From assembly GCF_000149955.1 (NCBI RefSeq), contig NC_030991.1, positions 3,071,537 to 3,135,536 on the forward strand: DNA of 64,000 nucleotides, written 5' to 3'. The stretch is from Fusarium oxysporum f. sp. lycopersici 4287. Taxonomy: Eukaryota > Ascomycota > Sordariomycetes > Hypocreales > Nectriaceae. Below the pieces are notes generated by a model. It was given only the letters and a program-made list of their open reading frames with translations, was not told where the DNA came from and searched no databases. Position 1 is the stretch's first letter. Every line of letters begins with the position of its first letter. Both the position numbers and the translations under genes were made by a program. Shown here one piece after another: positions 42,035 through 53,499 of this stretch.

Positions 42035-45000
42035 ATGGAGACGGAGAGTCTGTCCGATCTGTTCCGTCGCCTAGATGCGCAGAATCGCGAGAATGTGGCA
42101 CTCGCCGGCCTGGGGATCCGTACATCGGCAGATATCTTCGAGGCTATACAGAGCCAGTATGAGCACTCTAGGAGCCAAAGAAATGAGGCATATGGATGGT
42201 CGGTTGTTAGTCCGGCACTGGTAGATCTGGGCATTCGGACGTCAGCCGACATTCTAGAGGCGTTGAACGGGGAGAACGGCCAGAAAAGTGGTGATATGAG
42301 TTCTCGCCGACGTCATCGTCTTCATCGGAAACCGGGGATCATGTCATCAGGCCAAGGCCAAGTCGTTGACAGCGCGGAAGGTACGGTAGAGAATGGGCCT
42401 CAAGAAGAACCAAGGCATCGGAGTGAACTGAAGAGGTCCGGCCCTCGTAGCGACGACGGGCAGCTACCACACAAACGTCCCAGAACTGTGGAGCGCCAGG
42501 AGAGGAGCGAGTCTGAGCAGGTGCAAGACCTCGCCAACGTGCTGGGTGTGTTGGAGGAAGACTTTGCAGAAAAGGAGCGGCTATCTGACGACCAGACATG
42601 GTGTACGCCTGTGAGCCACGAGAGAAAGGCGAAGACGGTCGAGGAGTTCTACAAAGCGTTCCACGACATGAGAACGCTGCCGGTCCTCACCTGTATGTTC
42701 TGTTATCCTAAGCATAGCAGAGCTGAGTTGCAGTATGTTGACTGGGACTGGTGGGTGGCAAATGCCATCGAAAAGCGCGACGGCTCACCTTTCAAGTGCG
42801 TTCAGTGCTTCCCTGTAGGACAGAAGATTCTCGGGTGCGCAGACTGCGGAGGACACCTGGGGAGAGGTGCGTTATCGGCAGCAGCGCGGCTGCACACGCA
42901 GTTGGGATGCGAGCACATGTTTCCTGACGAGCTGAAGGATCTCACGCCGGTCGAGGAGAAGCTGATTGCGCTGAACTCGTGCTACGGCTTCATCACCAAG
43001 CACAGCGTCTCAGATGGACACAGACAAGGCGCGACCTACCCGAGACATGTGAAGGGACATATCACGGTATTCCCAAACAACGTGCAGGAGCTAGCAACGA
43101 ATGTCCTCCCACATCCGCTCTTGAAGGTCATGGATGATGTCCATATATCATGGCAGGGGCAGGAGAAACCAGCGCCGAGTGACCTGTCAACGTTACTATC
43201 GGTGCGACGTAACGCCGTCGAGAAGGCATTGCTGTGGCTCAAAAGGCACAATCCGTTGTATGCCGACATCGAAATTGACGAGGCGGAATTGGATAGTTGG
43301 GATGCGCCGTCACACGGAGTGCCTTCCCAAGTTTTTGATCGACTGGAACGGAATGAGCCTTCGGCGAGGGAGAAGATGCAGACGGTGCACATTGTCCCAC
43401 CCACAGAGCGCGATATCGACGATCATGAACCGGCAGATAACCAAGAGATCATGGCATCGTTAGCCGAGGGCCTAAGCACATCAGGAGAACCAGAAGTTGA
43501 TGGCTTCGCCTCTGGTGAGGATGGTGACGATTGGGTCGGTAATAACAGAGATCGAGTGGACGAAACAGAATCATCCGGCATGTTCAACTTGGACGGGCGC
43601 CCAGACATCCCAGATGCGGAGAAGCTACGGTATCTCGTCAAGTCCATGGGTGAGGTGGGGCCCGGGGAGCATACACACGGAAGTACCTGGAAAGGGTCAG
43701 CCAAGGTGAGGCACGGGGGCGCCGTCGAGCCTTACATCTTTCCCGTGGTGAAGTCTTTGCAGATTCCTTTGACACCTGGTTTGTAGCCAAAACATTTCCC
43801 AGCTTGTTCCCGCTGGGCAAAGGCGGTCCCCGGCAGGCCGAAGAGCACTCCAAGGATGCGACAGGGCAAGTGCATCCTATTTTCGAGCTGGAAGCCGCTG
43901 CGCAACACCTCGTATCGTCCCGGAACATGAGCTTGGAGGCTTGGGTGAAAATGGTGATCCAGCGACACGGCGGCCGCTTTGCAACGCATCCCGTCTTTCC
44001 CTTTCTCGTTTTCAATATAGGGGTGCGGTCTAGAAACCGCCGCGTGAACATGGCAAGCATGCGGAGGAGTGATTTCCCGGACGTAGAACGTACCATCCAA
44101 GACTTGACCGCGTCAAGGCTTGAGAAGGCGAGGGGAGAGCTAGAGGCTTGCGGTAAGACTGCCGATCCAGACGTCAACCGGCTGCTGAGGAACCTGTCAC
44201 TTTACGGCTACCGTCAGCCGATGTCAAGGGAGAGCAGGCTGACGACGCGGCGGAAGATCAAGTCCCTCATAATTCGGTACGGCATCCCCGCCATCTGGTT
44301 CACGCTCAACCCAAACGATATCACGAACCCGATAAAGCTCAAGCTGGCTGCATACCGTACCCGTGAGACAGACAGAGCCGAGGAATATCTAAGAAGTCTT
44401 GATCAGGCGTACAAGAGGGCTCGACTCGCGATATCGGATCCCCTCAGCTCGGCAATCTTCTTCCATCGGGAGATCTCCATGTTCTTCCAGTACTACGTGA
44501 TGGTTGGGAAGGATTCAGTATTCGGGCGGGTCAGCCAGTACTATGGGGCAGTAGAGACCAATGAAAGGGGCGCGCTCCACCTCCACGGCCTCCTCTGGCT
44601 GCAGGGTAATATGTATCTGAGTTCCCTTCTCAGCGACGTTCAAGGAGAGGAGCAAGCGGCATATCGGCAGCGAGTGACCGAGTATGTTGACAGTGTCTTT
44701 ACGGAGGTTCGTTTATGCCACACCCGGAGCTGGCATGTTGGTGGATAAACGTTCACATGTCTGACAGGATCTCGATGAGGAGTCTTTCGCGAGAGTGCGA
44801 ACAGGGAGATCGGTGACGTCTGACGTGTCGTCGCTATTGGAGAGAGCATTCCAATTTCCCCCGACTTTCGAAGAAGAAGCGAACTTCTGCGCAGGTGCTA
44901 CACAAATTCACACGCATAGCCCTACATGCGTCAAGTACGCGATCGGGAGACGCGGAACGAAGCAGAATCCTTGCCGATTCGGGGCGCCTTGGAAACCAGT

Positions 45001-45478
45001 GGAGAAGACTTACTTTGACGAAGACGGGCTATTGCGGCTTCGACGCAGCCACAGCCTGGTGAACCGATGGAACAAGGTAATGGCAGTGGGGCTGCGACAC
45101 AACCACGATATATCCTTCATTGTGACAAAATGTAAGGGTCTGGCGCTCGTCTACTACGTGACCAACTACGCCACCAAAGTGGAGGATCCGGTGTGGAAGC
45201 GTGTGGTGGCAGCCAAAGACCTAATTCGGCTCCTGGGTGATAGGGATCAGTCGAGCAACGGGCGAGGTCGAACCGAGGGCGACAACCGTCACAGCCAAGC
45301 GCGCCGATTTCTGCTGCGAATGGCCAACAGAATCTTCACGGAACGGGCGTTGTCGCAGGTCGAGGTGTTGGCACATTTTCAGGGATACGAGACAGAATTT
45401 ACAAACAGCACCGCCTGGACGTTTCTGAACGTCTACACTCTCTACTGGCTGGTGGTGTCGGTTTGGCGACCCGCCTGA
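42035..45478 (+). pseudogene. Helitron Rep (HUH endonuclease), broken
   Basis: Rolling-circle initiator. First frame 42035-43786: two copies of LGIRTSADI near residues 27 and 67, a basic linker, then zinc-binding CMFCYPKH..CVQCF..CADCGGHL. A one-base loss near 43740 shifts the frame, after which RGEVFADSFDTWFVAKTFPS leads into the Helitron-like N domain (44041-44706). The HUH motif is ALHLHGLLWL near 44575. A 61-nt intron (44707-44767) joins to DLDEESFARV. Then come HSPTCVKY and the tyrosine region YYVTNYATKV near 45155-45180. The frame ends at about 45478, where the expected C-terminal linker is missing and sequence jumps to TRLIDVLRNA. Catalytic motifs survive but the product would be truncated. 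Confidence 0.85.
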
Positions 45479-47597
45479 TAGACGTGCTAAGGAATGCGAT
45501 GACGAGAAAAGAGATCACAGCCGGCTCAACAGAGATCTCTTATATGGTTGAGCAAATGTACCGCTTCCAAGCGACTGTCCTCGGCTTCACCGACGACTTT
45601 CGCGCTATGGTCATCCCTGATCATGATGCGCACATCCTAGGAGGTTCAATCTCGCGGGCAGAGATCCCCCGGCAGGAGCAGCTGAGATCCCCCGGCAGGA
45701 GCAGCTGAGATCCATCAAGTCACAGCAAAACGGTCTCTCCCGCGAACGGGAGAAGATGGTCCAGGGACTGCAGAATCAGTTGGGCGGCACAGCAGCCGCC
45801 GACGGAGTCGCGGCGCACAGCAGGTCCGACAGGCCCGGCCAGCAAGACAATCTTACCACGCATGCCGATCAAAGGGGCCCATCTCGGGATACGGGTCCAT
45901 CGACGGGCGTTATGTTCGGCCCATCCACATCCTTTTGCGAGACCGGAAGGCAAGTGGCCGAGTCCTTCACACTGAACCAAAGACAAAGCATAGCGTTGCA
46001 GTTGATATGTCGCCAACTTGACCGGATGTGGCACGACGACAACGAAACCCCTCAACTCTGCCAATTCATTGGAGGTGAGGGAGGCACCGGCAAGTCTCGC
46101 GTCATTGCTGCCATCGCGGAATTGTTCGTTCGTACGGGACAATCCCATCGCCTGCTATTGACGGCGACGTCCGGCACAGCGGCCGCGAACATCAATGGAA
46201 TCACTATCCATTCCGCTTGCAGATTCTCTAAAGACACAGTCGCGAGAGTAGGCCGCGCCGGTGACCCAGACGGCTTCGCATCGTCTGGCTCGGCAGCTCT
46301 CCGCATCGACGGGCAGACCAAGATGGACTGGCAGGAGAAACAGGTCTTGATCATAGACGAAGTCAGCATGCTGGGCGCTCGGACGCTGCACGCCGTCAAC
46401 GAACAGCTCTGCAGATTGAGAGAGTCTGCTCGAGACTTCGGTGGGATTCCGATAGTCATCTTTTGCGGCGACTTCCATCAGTTCCGTCCCGTGCAGGAGC
46501 GATCGATCCTCCTCCCCAGCGCCTCTACTACCTGGGAAGGAGATAATGGCTTCGGCATAGAACAGAGGCGGCAACATGACATGGCTCACGCCCTGTGGAG
46601 GAAGTTCACCACAGTGGTGCTGCTAGATGAGCAAGTCCGTGCCGCGCAAGATCCGCGACTACGTGGGCTCCTGACACGCATTCGGAAAGGGGTACAAGAC
46701 CAGTCGGACGTAGAGTACCTAAACAGCCACTGTTATCAAGAAGGCAGACGGATCCCGTGGGAGTCAGGCATCACAGTGGTGACGCCGCTCAATAGAAACC
46801 GCTGGAACCTGAACATCGAAGCAACGCTTGCCTTTCGCAAGCAATGGCAGCGGCAGGTTCGGATATTCGTCTCCGAGCATAGATGGAAGGACAATGAGCC
46901 GACGGAGGAAGAAGCCATCATGATGTTGGGTCAGGGCGACGACAGCACCATCCCGGTGCCCGCCATCTTCATGTTCGTACCTGGCATGCCCGTCGTCGTA
47001 AACAAAAACACCCATCAAGGTCTGAAACTGGTGAACGGCGCCAGTTATACGGCCCAGCACGTTATTCTCGACAAGGCTCACCCGGGCCACCAGATCGACG
47101 CCGATACCGTGCTCCATTTTGGCCCGCCGGCGGGGATACTGTTGGGGTCAGAGACGACGAGAGACTTCCGCTTCATTGGTATGCCCCCCGGTACGGTCCT
47201 CCTGACGCCTACGAGTGTTAAGATAGAGTGCCAAAGGAAACGGCCATGGCAGCAAGTCGATGTCTCGCGCAGAGGGCTGCCATGTGCGCCAGCGTTTGCA
47301 TGTACGGACTACAAGGTGCAGGGAAGAACGTTAGATCTGGTGGCGCTGGAGCTGCGAGGGACCAGGACCACCAACATTGATGGCCAGGCGGTCCCGAGCC
47401 AATGCGACCCTTATAGCCTGTACGTACAGCTGTCGCGGTGCAGAACGCTGGACGGCATCATGCTTCTGTCTAGGGCGCGAGAGCATGACTTGATAGGGAA
47501 CACGGTACCGGCGGAGATGGCCCAGGCTGAACTGAGGCTGGAGCAGCTGAGCGAGGAGACACTCAAGGGCGCGGAATCCCGGGACTGGCTAGAATAG
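45463..47597 (+). pseudogene. Helitron PIF1-like helicase, frame broken at its start
   Basis: Fused to Rep in complete elements. The linker ATRLIDVLRNAMTRKEITAG is open from 45463 and stops at 45706-45708 because of a tandem 23-bp duplication. From 45756 a 613-residue frame runs intact: ESFTLNQRQSIALQLI, Walker A GGEGGTGKSRVI (about 46075), Walker B QVLIIDEVSMLGAR (about 46350), GDFHQFRPV (motif III), ACTDYKVQGRTLDLVALEL (motif V) and YSLYVQLSRCRTLDG (motif VI), ending DWLE-stop at 47597. A superfamily 1B 5'-3' DNA helicase that unwinds DNA during rolling-circle transposition. All helicase motifs look competent. Only the join to Rep is lost. Confidence 0.9.
45661..45706 (+). repeat. Perfect 23-bp tandem duplication
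   Basis: GAGATCCCCCGGCAGGAGCA plus GCT occurs twice head to tail. Removing one unit reconnects the frame at 45463 with the helicase frame at 45756, so it is the only lesion at that point. Confidence 0.97.
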
Positions 47598-47953
47598 ATT
47601 TGAAACTAATTCAGTTCGAAGGAAGAAGGCAGAGATAAAGCAGGGAAATTGAATATAGGAAGGGAAATGCGATTTTGGTTCGCCAGGTTTGACGGGGTCC
47701 GGCAAACACAGCCGATGCCTTGCGGATTAGTATTGACCCGCTGTTTCCCCACTTCGCTAACGTCAACGATGTTGGCCAGCTAAGAAAAACGCGATTTGGT
47801 TTGGCACGAACTTTACACGACGTCACGTTCAAAAGCACGTGAGATTTGTGCTTTGGTTTTTTTTTGGAGCCCCACTTCTTCGTCCGTCCTCTAAGAGCCT
47901 TTCGTTCCTCAAGGCATTCCAGTTACCAGCATTAGGCAAAACAATTGGCGGAG
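47598..47953. other. Helitron 3' flank and F-box gene promoter
   Basis: The Helitron right end should lie here, but I cannot fix a hairpin plus CTRR terminus. A T10 run lies near 47856-47865. The last 90 bases are the presumed leader of the F-box gene. Confidence 0.35.
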
Positions 47954-48781
47954 ATGGCACCTTCCTTCATTTCTCTTCCACCTGAGATAATATCCATGAT
48001 ACTCACATATCTCCCACCAGAAGATGTCCTCCGTATTGGGCTGACCTACAAGCGCCTGAATATTCTATCACTATCTCCGATTGGTTGTTGTCATAATTCG
48101 GAAATCCGTTATATCATGATTGAGAAACGAAATCTTGCGAGTCCCGTCAGTTCCTCAATAATTATGAATCTTGCGTCGTCAGCCCAAGAACTTAATATCC
48201 ATCCCTTCGCTCTTTCATCCTTCGACATATTGCTAAATCTACGGAGGTCACCTCTCGGGGCAGAGTGGAAAGCTAGTTCCGAATCCCTTCAGAGCATTAT
48301 ACCATTCATTCTTATTCCTATAGCAGCTTGCAAGCTGCAAGTCGGGGGACTCAATATTTCTGCCAGATTGCTTACTCGGGATGTCCGTTGTATTATCCCT
48401 AGTCTGCTACCGCCTCGGCTGAGATGCTCCCCATCTCTCACGCAACGTCCAGCACTGTATGATTTCACGTCTGAAACATGCATATTCGGGGGCAACCTGA
48501 AGAATGTCACTATGCCTCTGCTGAAGCGACTCGCTTTTGTTATGGAGGAATACGAGGAAAAAGAACTTAAAGACTTTCTCCTCAGGCATGCGAAAACGCT
48601 TGTGACAGTGGACCTTGGTAGCTTTATGACCAAGAACCCCATAAAGAAACGTCCCATTGTTCAGTTTATTATTGAAGAACTACAAGTGCCTTGTTTATTG
48701 GGCGTCGAGAGAAATGGAAGCGACCATCATGAGGCTCTCCATTGCCGTGATGTTGATGATGATGCAGGTTTATGGAATTAA
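47954..48781 (+). CDS. F-box domain protein
   Basis: 275-residue frame from ATG at 47954 (MAPSFISLPPEIISMILTYL). The N-terminal F-box is clear: LPPEIISMILTYLPPEDVLR, then LTYKRLNILSL. Such proteins bind SKP1 and bring substrates to an SCF ubiquitin ligase. The rest has no repeat I can name; it holds LPPRLRCSPSL and LLKRLAFVMEEYEEKELKDF. Fungal F-box proteins of this kind are often 350-600 residues. Downstream, NTSLKWLNGIFEKDRLWSTV (about 48820-48880, + strand) looks like displaced coding sequence, so this copy may be truncated by a frameshift near 48770. Confidence 0.65.
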   Translation: MAPSFISLPPEIISMILTYLPPEDVLRIGLTYKRLNILSLSPIGCCHNSEIRYIMIEKRNLASPVSSSIIMNLASSAQELNIHPFALSSFDILLNLRRSPLGAEWKASSESLQSIIPFILIPIAACKLQVGGLNISARLLTRDVRCIIPSLLPPRLRCSPSLTQRPALYDFTSETCIFGGNLKNVTMPLLKRLAFVMEEYEEKELKDFLLRHAKTLVTVDLGSFMTKNPIKKRPIVQFIIEELQVPCLLGVERNGSDHHEALHCRDVDDDAGLWN

Positions 48782-49980
48782 GCTCTCTTTCTGGCAGCCC
48801 TGATGTGAAGATCTCTTTAAGCAAAACACAAGCCTAAAGTGGCTCAATGGGATATTTGAAAAAGACCGCCTCTGGTCAACTGTCATAAACATCGCGGGAG
48901 CATCAGTTGATGATGGAGATGGCGGACACTTGCCCTTCTTCCTCGTCACAGATTTATTCAGAATATTTCGCAATATATACTGCTCACTTATAGGACTTCA
49001 TCTAAAGAGCCACCGGTTTACCTTGCAGTTCTGATTTGTTTGAGACGTTGATAAACTACATGGAGAATTCTGGTGAGCTTTTGTCCCTTGACTATCTTCT
49101 GGGAGCATATTCGCCAGTCCGCATCGTCCGACAAGGTAATACGGACCAGGGCGATATCTTCAAATGCTTCTTGATGGCAGATGATGAGTTCCTCAAGCTC
49201 GGCAGCTGCGTAGCTCGGCATGAAGAGCATTAGCCTCCGGCGGTTTGCTGGCACTTACGTAGCATAACGAACACCATTGGAGGTCATGTAACCCATATGA
49301 AGCTCAAAGGGCTCAAACTGGCTCTCGTTAGCACTAAGGTCTCCAAGCACAAGATAAGGGATGAAGCTGGTGCTTGCTCTCAAGTTTCCTTGCCGAAACT
49401 ACTGCTGACTCCTTGTCTCAGACACCCCTGAGCAGCAGGAATACCAGAACTCTCGCCTTGCTCTACTCCTTGAGCTTGCGCACACCCGATCTGGAGCCAA
49501 GTGAATCATCTATTACAACCTTTTCCGGTCACTTGAGGATTCTGGGCTCTTCGAAGCAGACCCCGACCTTCAAATAAACAACACCAACTCTCGTGCTCTT
49601 GAGTAATACTATGGCCTTCTTGCTCAAGTCGTGCGCATTATCGGTGCCATCCTTGTCCCTCGCGGCAGAAAAGATGTCGTGAAGGGCCGCAAATTACGCA
49701 AAGAGTATCGGATGCTCGTCGCGCATACGCTTAAACGAAACGCGGGTGTCGGAAGCGGCAACGCAGATGAGGCCCTGGATCAAAAGGTTGAAGAGTAGGC
49801 TGAAGGGCTAATTTTTATCATCGCAACGACACCGTTCCTTGAAATAACCTTTACTCAATCCTCCAAATACACGACCAAGCAACTACCAAACTCACAGTTC
49901 GAGAATGAAGTCCTTCCCGGGCTGAAGCAGCAGAGCCATAGTTTCTTCCACTAAGCCATTGTAAGAGAAGGACAGATGCC
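48782..49980. other. Possible decayed F-box gene sequence
   Basis: Protein-like pieces on both strands: DRLWSTVINIAGASVDDGDG (+, about 48860-48925) and ALVRITLSDDADWRICSQKI (-, about 49090-49150). The latter resembles the C-terminal segments of fungal F-box-associated proteins. Neither frame is long, and I cannot assemble a gene. Confidence 0.3.
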
Positions 49981-50601
49981 TTGGATATAATTTGCGTTGA
50001 TTGTGGTTCAGTCCGTATAAGTAAAAAAGTCAATCACGTTGGTACCAAGACAAGACATGAGAAGCAACCCCCCATGTTGATTTTACCTGTTGTGAGTCCA
50101 AACGCATGGTGGGAAGAGAAACATAGGCTCTTCTACACTTTTATATCACAAGCAGTTGGAATTGGTATGTCCTCAACCGATGAGTTTCACATACTCTCAC
50201 ATCTTACACGTCGGTTCATAATGACTCCTTCGAATATTCGACACCTCAGGTCAACACAAAGTAAATCAAGCTATATCAGAGGTCTAAATGCTATGCGCCA
50301 TATGCTGTTGCCTAAGAACCAAATGGTTAACCCCATGGATGAGTCTCTGTGTCCTTTCCATGGGTACAGCACGATACATATCCCTCGCTTACATAGTTAC
50401 TCCGAGTGCGCCATTTCTTCAGCCGCGCAAAAAGCGTGGTCGCGTATTAAATCTATGCAGTTCTATGTTCCCCTTATACATGTAAGTGCTGGGTATCTTC
50501 ATCTGGCGCCACAAAGTGATCCGCCCGTGGTAACGTTAAAGAAAAAAACACTATATAAGCCACGAGGGCATGTGGCGGTTAGCACAATCCCGTACCTGTG
50601 A
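49981..50601 (+). CDS. Unassigned 206-residue ORF
   Basis: Long open frame without a good ATG at its start and with no recognised domain. Its composition is balanced and it contains C/H-bearing peptide (VDCGSVRIS, LCPFHGYSTIHIPRLHSYSE). It may be chance or a decayed gene. No neighbour gives context. Confidence 0.2.
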   Translation: MDIICVDCGSVRISKKVNHVGTKTRHEKQPPMLILPVVSPNAWWEEKHRLFYTFISQAVGIGMSSTDEFHILSHLTRRFIMTPSNIRHLRSTQSKSSYIRGLNAMRHMLLPKNQMVNPMDESLCPFHGYSTIHIPRLHSYSECAISSAAQKAWSRIKSMQFYVPLIHVSAGYLHLAPQSDPPVVTLKKKTLYKPRGHVAVSTIPYL

Positions 50602-50759
50602 CGAGTCCCAAGTATCCATGGATGCTGATTAAACGGAATACCACGTGGCAACGACATTCGTGCATTATAGTTAGCCATCAAACTCTGAACCAAGTATCCA
50701 ATTGCGTTGTGAGTTCACAGAGTCACGACGTTGGCCGTTGTAGACGGTTGTCGATAACA

Positions 50760-52193
50760 TCAGGACAGTGTATAGGCCTTGCGCTTTCCTTTCCGTGTGG
50801 CAGTCATGAGCTTCAGTTCAAGGAGCCAGTATCCCTTGGTCGTGCTGTCATAACTCTTTCGAGGCTTCATGTCAAGTTTTTGACGGCACATGGGACATTT
50901 TACTTTGGTGACGTCGACATGAAGAGACTGGTGCAAGCAAGAGGCGCAATATAGATGACCTGGGGCTATGTTAGAATCTTACATAAACCTTCAAAACCAG
51001 AAGCGACATCACTTACCACAATGTGTGACTGTGAGGTTAGAGCAGTCGTCCATACAGATGACACATTGAAAGGCAGCAAGCTTGACGCGATTATCCTTTT
51101 CTGGCTTTCGGACTTCCTCGAACACTTCGTTGTTCTCGGTTAGATCGATGGTGTCGAATTCGGCTTTGGGTTCAACGTCGATGGGGGAACAAGTATGGCT
51201 TGTGCCGAATAGCTCTTCAACATCCATGTCTTTTCCGGTTGCGGGTGACTTTCTCTGTGTCGACGTCGGTCTTGGGGGGGCCGCGGGTGCAGCAGTCGTC
51301 GATGTTCGTCGTCGCTTACTCGCGTGCGCTGAACCAGCTCGAGCATCCGCAGCTGTGGTACTCCGCCGAATCGCGGGCGGCATAGCTTCAGAAAAGGAGC
51401 TTGCGGGACTGCCAAAGAAGAAGTCGTTCTCCTCGAGGGAGTCGAAAACAAGCAGCGATGCTTGAGATTTGCCAGTGGAGTTGCTAGCCGAGGAGAGCTG
51501 GGTTGTTGTTCGCTCAGGGCCGAAAGGGTGGAGGATGCAGTTGGTGGACGATAATTCTCGTGGAGCAGCAGTGGCCGTTGTACCTGTAGTGGCGTTGGTG
51601 GATGCGGTGGTGTTGCGGAATGCACGGTGCGGCGTGGAAGCCTGAACGGTTGATTGAAGGCTTACGCTATGGGACTGACTTGGCCGTGAATCGGGGTTCG
51701 TGAACGGCGGGTACGACGAAGCTAACGAAAATCACCATCAGCGAGGGCGGCTAGGAAATTGTCTTCGATTTCGGAAGCGAGCAGTGAATTCTCTAAATCG
51801 GGCGTGATGCAAAGACTCGGGGTGGCTATTCTCCCAGGAACCTATTGGCGGAAGCTCAATGTGTGTTGATGATGCGCTCGCTGGCTCTCCCCAAGGTGAT
51901 GTTTGGATATTCTGGGGTGGAGGGGAATGGGAGGGCCTCGGCCGTTGAGTGGTTGTTAATGGCCTTGAGTTCGATAAGTACGGAGGCGAGAGTTGGAAAT
52001 CAATGGTGGCCACTGTTGACCATGCAATGTCACCTGTCGTGTCATGGGACCTTTTGGTTGCGATATGGGGACGCAGAGCTTGTCCATTGGTGAATTTAGA
52101 TATGGTGAGGCTAGACTGAGGCAGACTGTGTGCCTTTCCGACTCCTGAGAGACCAGGTAGCTGGTGGAAACCTGGATACGGGGCGAGATCCAT
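50760..52193 (-). CDS. RING-finger protein, SLX8-like E3 ligase
   Basis: The last two exons are certain: 51383 (open to about 51731) down to 51017, and 50959-50760, with a 57-nt intron. The splice completes a C3HC4 RING: CVICMDDCSNLTVTHCGHLY, then CASCLHQSL and KCPMCRQKLD, followed by the SLX8-like tail GYWLLELKLMTATRKGKRKA. SLX8-type proteins are SUMO-targeted ubiquitin ligases in the nucleus. An acidic SIM-like FDTIDLTENNEVFE precedes the RING. Upstream, the frame from 52193 (MDLAPYPGFHQLPG) and a second frame (ENSLLASEIEDNFLAALADG, to TAG at 51722-51724) do not join simply. Either one unusual intron or one or two frameshifts separate them from the RING exons. Gene or pseudogene is therefore open. 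Confidence 0.6.
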
Positions 52194-52519
52194 GCCATGC
52201 TAATCTTAAAAATATTAGTGGCTGGCAAAGTATGACGTCTAGGCAGAATGTCAAACCCCGGATCCAACATACATTTTTAATCCCCTTTTTATTAGACTGC
52301 AATGCTTTTCTAGATAAGCTTGAACAAGTTTCCTCTTATTACGTTCAATTTGCAACATCGAAGCCCAACAGCTCTTTCTTTTAGCTGGAGCCTTGGCCTT
52401 ACGGTCCATGCGCTGATGTTGAATGCCATAAGCGTCAGCAATAAAAAGGCCAAGGTCTCAAACATCCGCACAAGTCTCTGTCGCTGCAGTACCTATTGTG
52501 ACACTTCGTGGATCCGGAA

Positions 52520-53499
52520 ATGGGTACTGTTATGTGCTGCCCTTTCTCCTTCGAGTTACGTAGGGGATCGAGTAGTCTTAAAGGTACTGCATATGTGTTC
52601 TATGACGGGACGGTTGCTTGTCACCCTAAAGCTTCTCCTGTATTCAAATGGCTAGTTCGTGAAAATTTTCGTCAATTCACCTCCATCTGCTACAACCAAA
52701 CTCAGAACATCTTTGAAAAGAGCTTAGCAATGTAGGTTCTAGAAACTCCTATGTCAACCACCCCCTGACTTCTTGGCAGTTCGCTTTGCTTCGACAAGCC
52801 AAGGCACATTGATGCCTACGATGCAGCTCAGCTCTGTGCTATGTTTCTTGCACAAGAAATTGAACCACAACTTTGCAAGGACGATGAACCAAGCAACGAC
52901 GCAGTCTTCTTTTCGGGTGCCGGGCTGGGCACCACTTTCAAAGGTCGAGCGACGGTAGTTGAGATATCAGAATCTCTTGTACACCCCGAGGCGGTTGCAC
53001 TCCGTCCCGGGTTTTACAATACTTCAGACATTCTTATAGGAATGGCCGACAATGTACGAGGACAGATTCGTGGCCAAAATCCAAAACAAGTGCCCGATGC
53101 ACCACTATTCGAATTTCAATGGACTTCTGGTCTCGGCGAATTAGCGAACCAGCTGTTTGCGCATCTTGTAGGTTCCAGCCTCAAAGCGGGATTGAACTAA
53201 GCTAACCTGCCCCATAGATCCGACAAGGTACCTTACCTAATCAACGGTATAAAAGGTGGAGGGCAATGTATCTGCAAAAGAGCGGGTGTGTTATAGTTCG
53301 CCCAGGCTATGTCAACATTATGTTGCCCTGTGCTTTGGTTGACGAGGGCTCTGTGGTTTCGATATCCTTTCTAAAGCATGGGAAAGAGGAAAAGAGATGG
53401 AGCAACAAGGAGGTATTAATTCTTAATGAAGGCGACTGGCTGTCGACTCGCAATGACTTGTATTACCTTGCAATACATATCTCGATCAACCCTACTTGA
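52520..53499 (+). CDS. Three-exon protein of unknown function
   Basis: Exons 52520-52731, 52780-53167 and 53218-53499 join in frame across 48- and 50-nt introns (GTAGGT..GGCAG and GTAGGT..CATAG). The result is 293 residues from MGTVMCCPFSFELRRG to HISINPT-stop; an upstream exon is possible. Blocks seen: AYVFYDGTVACHPKASPVFK, HIDAYDAAQLCAMFLAQEIE, RATVVEISESLVHPEAVALR, RRWRAMYL-type basic stretch and GCVIVRPGYVNIMLPCALVD. It has no signal peptide, clear membrane segment or motif that I can name. Two independent splice joins that both keep the frame argue for a real gene. Confidence 0.6.

Larger units (their letters stand above)
40587..47597 (+). mobile_element. Helitron (rolling-circle transposon), at least 7 kb, defective
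   Basis: Three genes in the arrangement of fungal Helitrons: a divergent minus-strand accessory gene, then on the + strand a Rep (HUH endonuclease) region and a PIF1-type helicase. Boundaries are the outer stop codons. The true ends (5' TC, 3' hairpin plus CTRR-like) were not located. Rep is broken by one frameshift and an internal deletion, and the helicase is cut off from it by a 23-bp duplication. The element is therefore non-autonomous as it stands. Confidence 0.88.

Noticed and set aside
46155..46589. Minus-strand ORFs opposite the Helitron helicase
   Set aside because: GC-rich coding sequence leaves open antisense frames, and no domain is visible.
40587..47597. An ordinary host gene cluster (nuclease, helicase and unknown gene)
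   Set aside because: HUH motif HLH, YYVTNYATK, TCVKY and PIF1 motifs in this order identify a Helitron.
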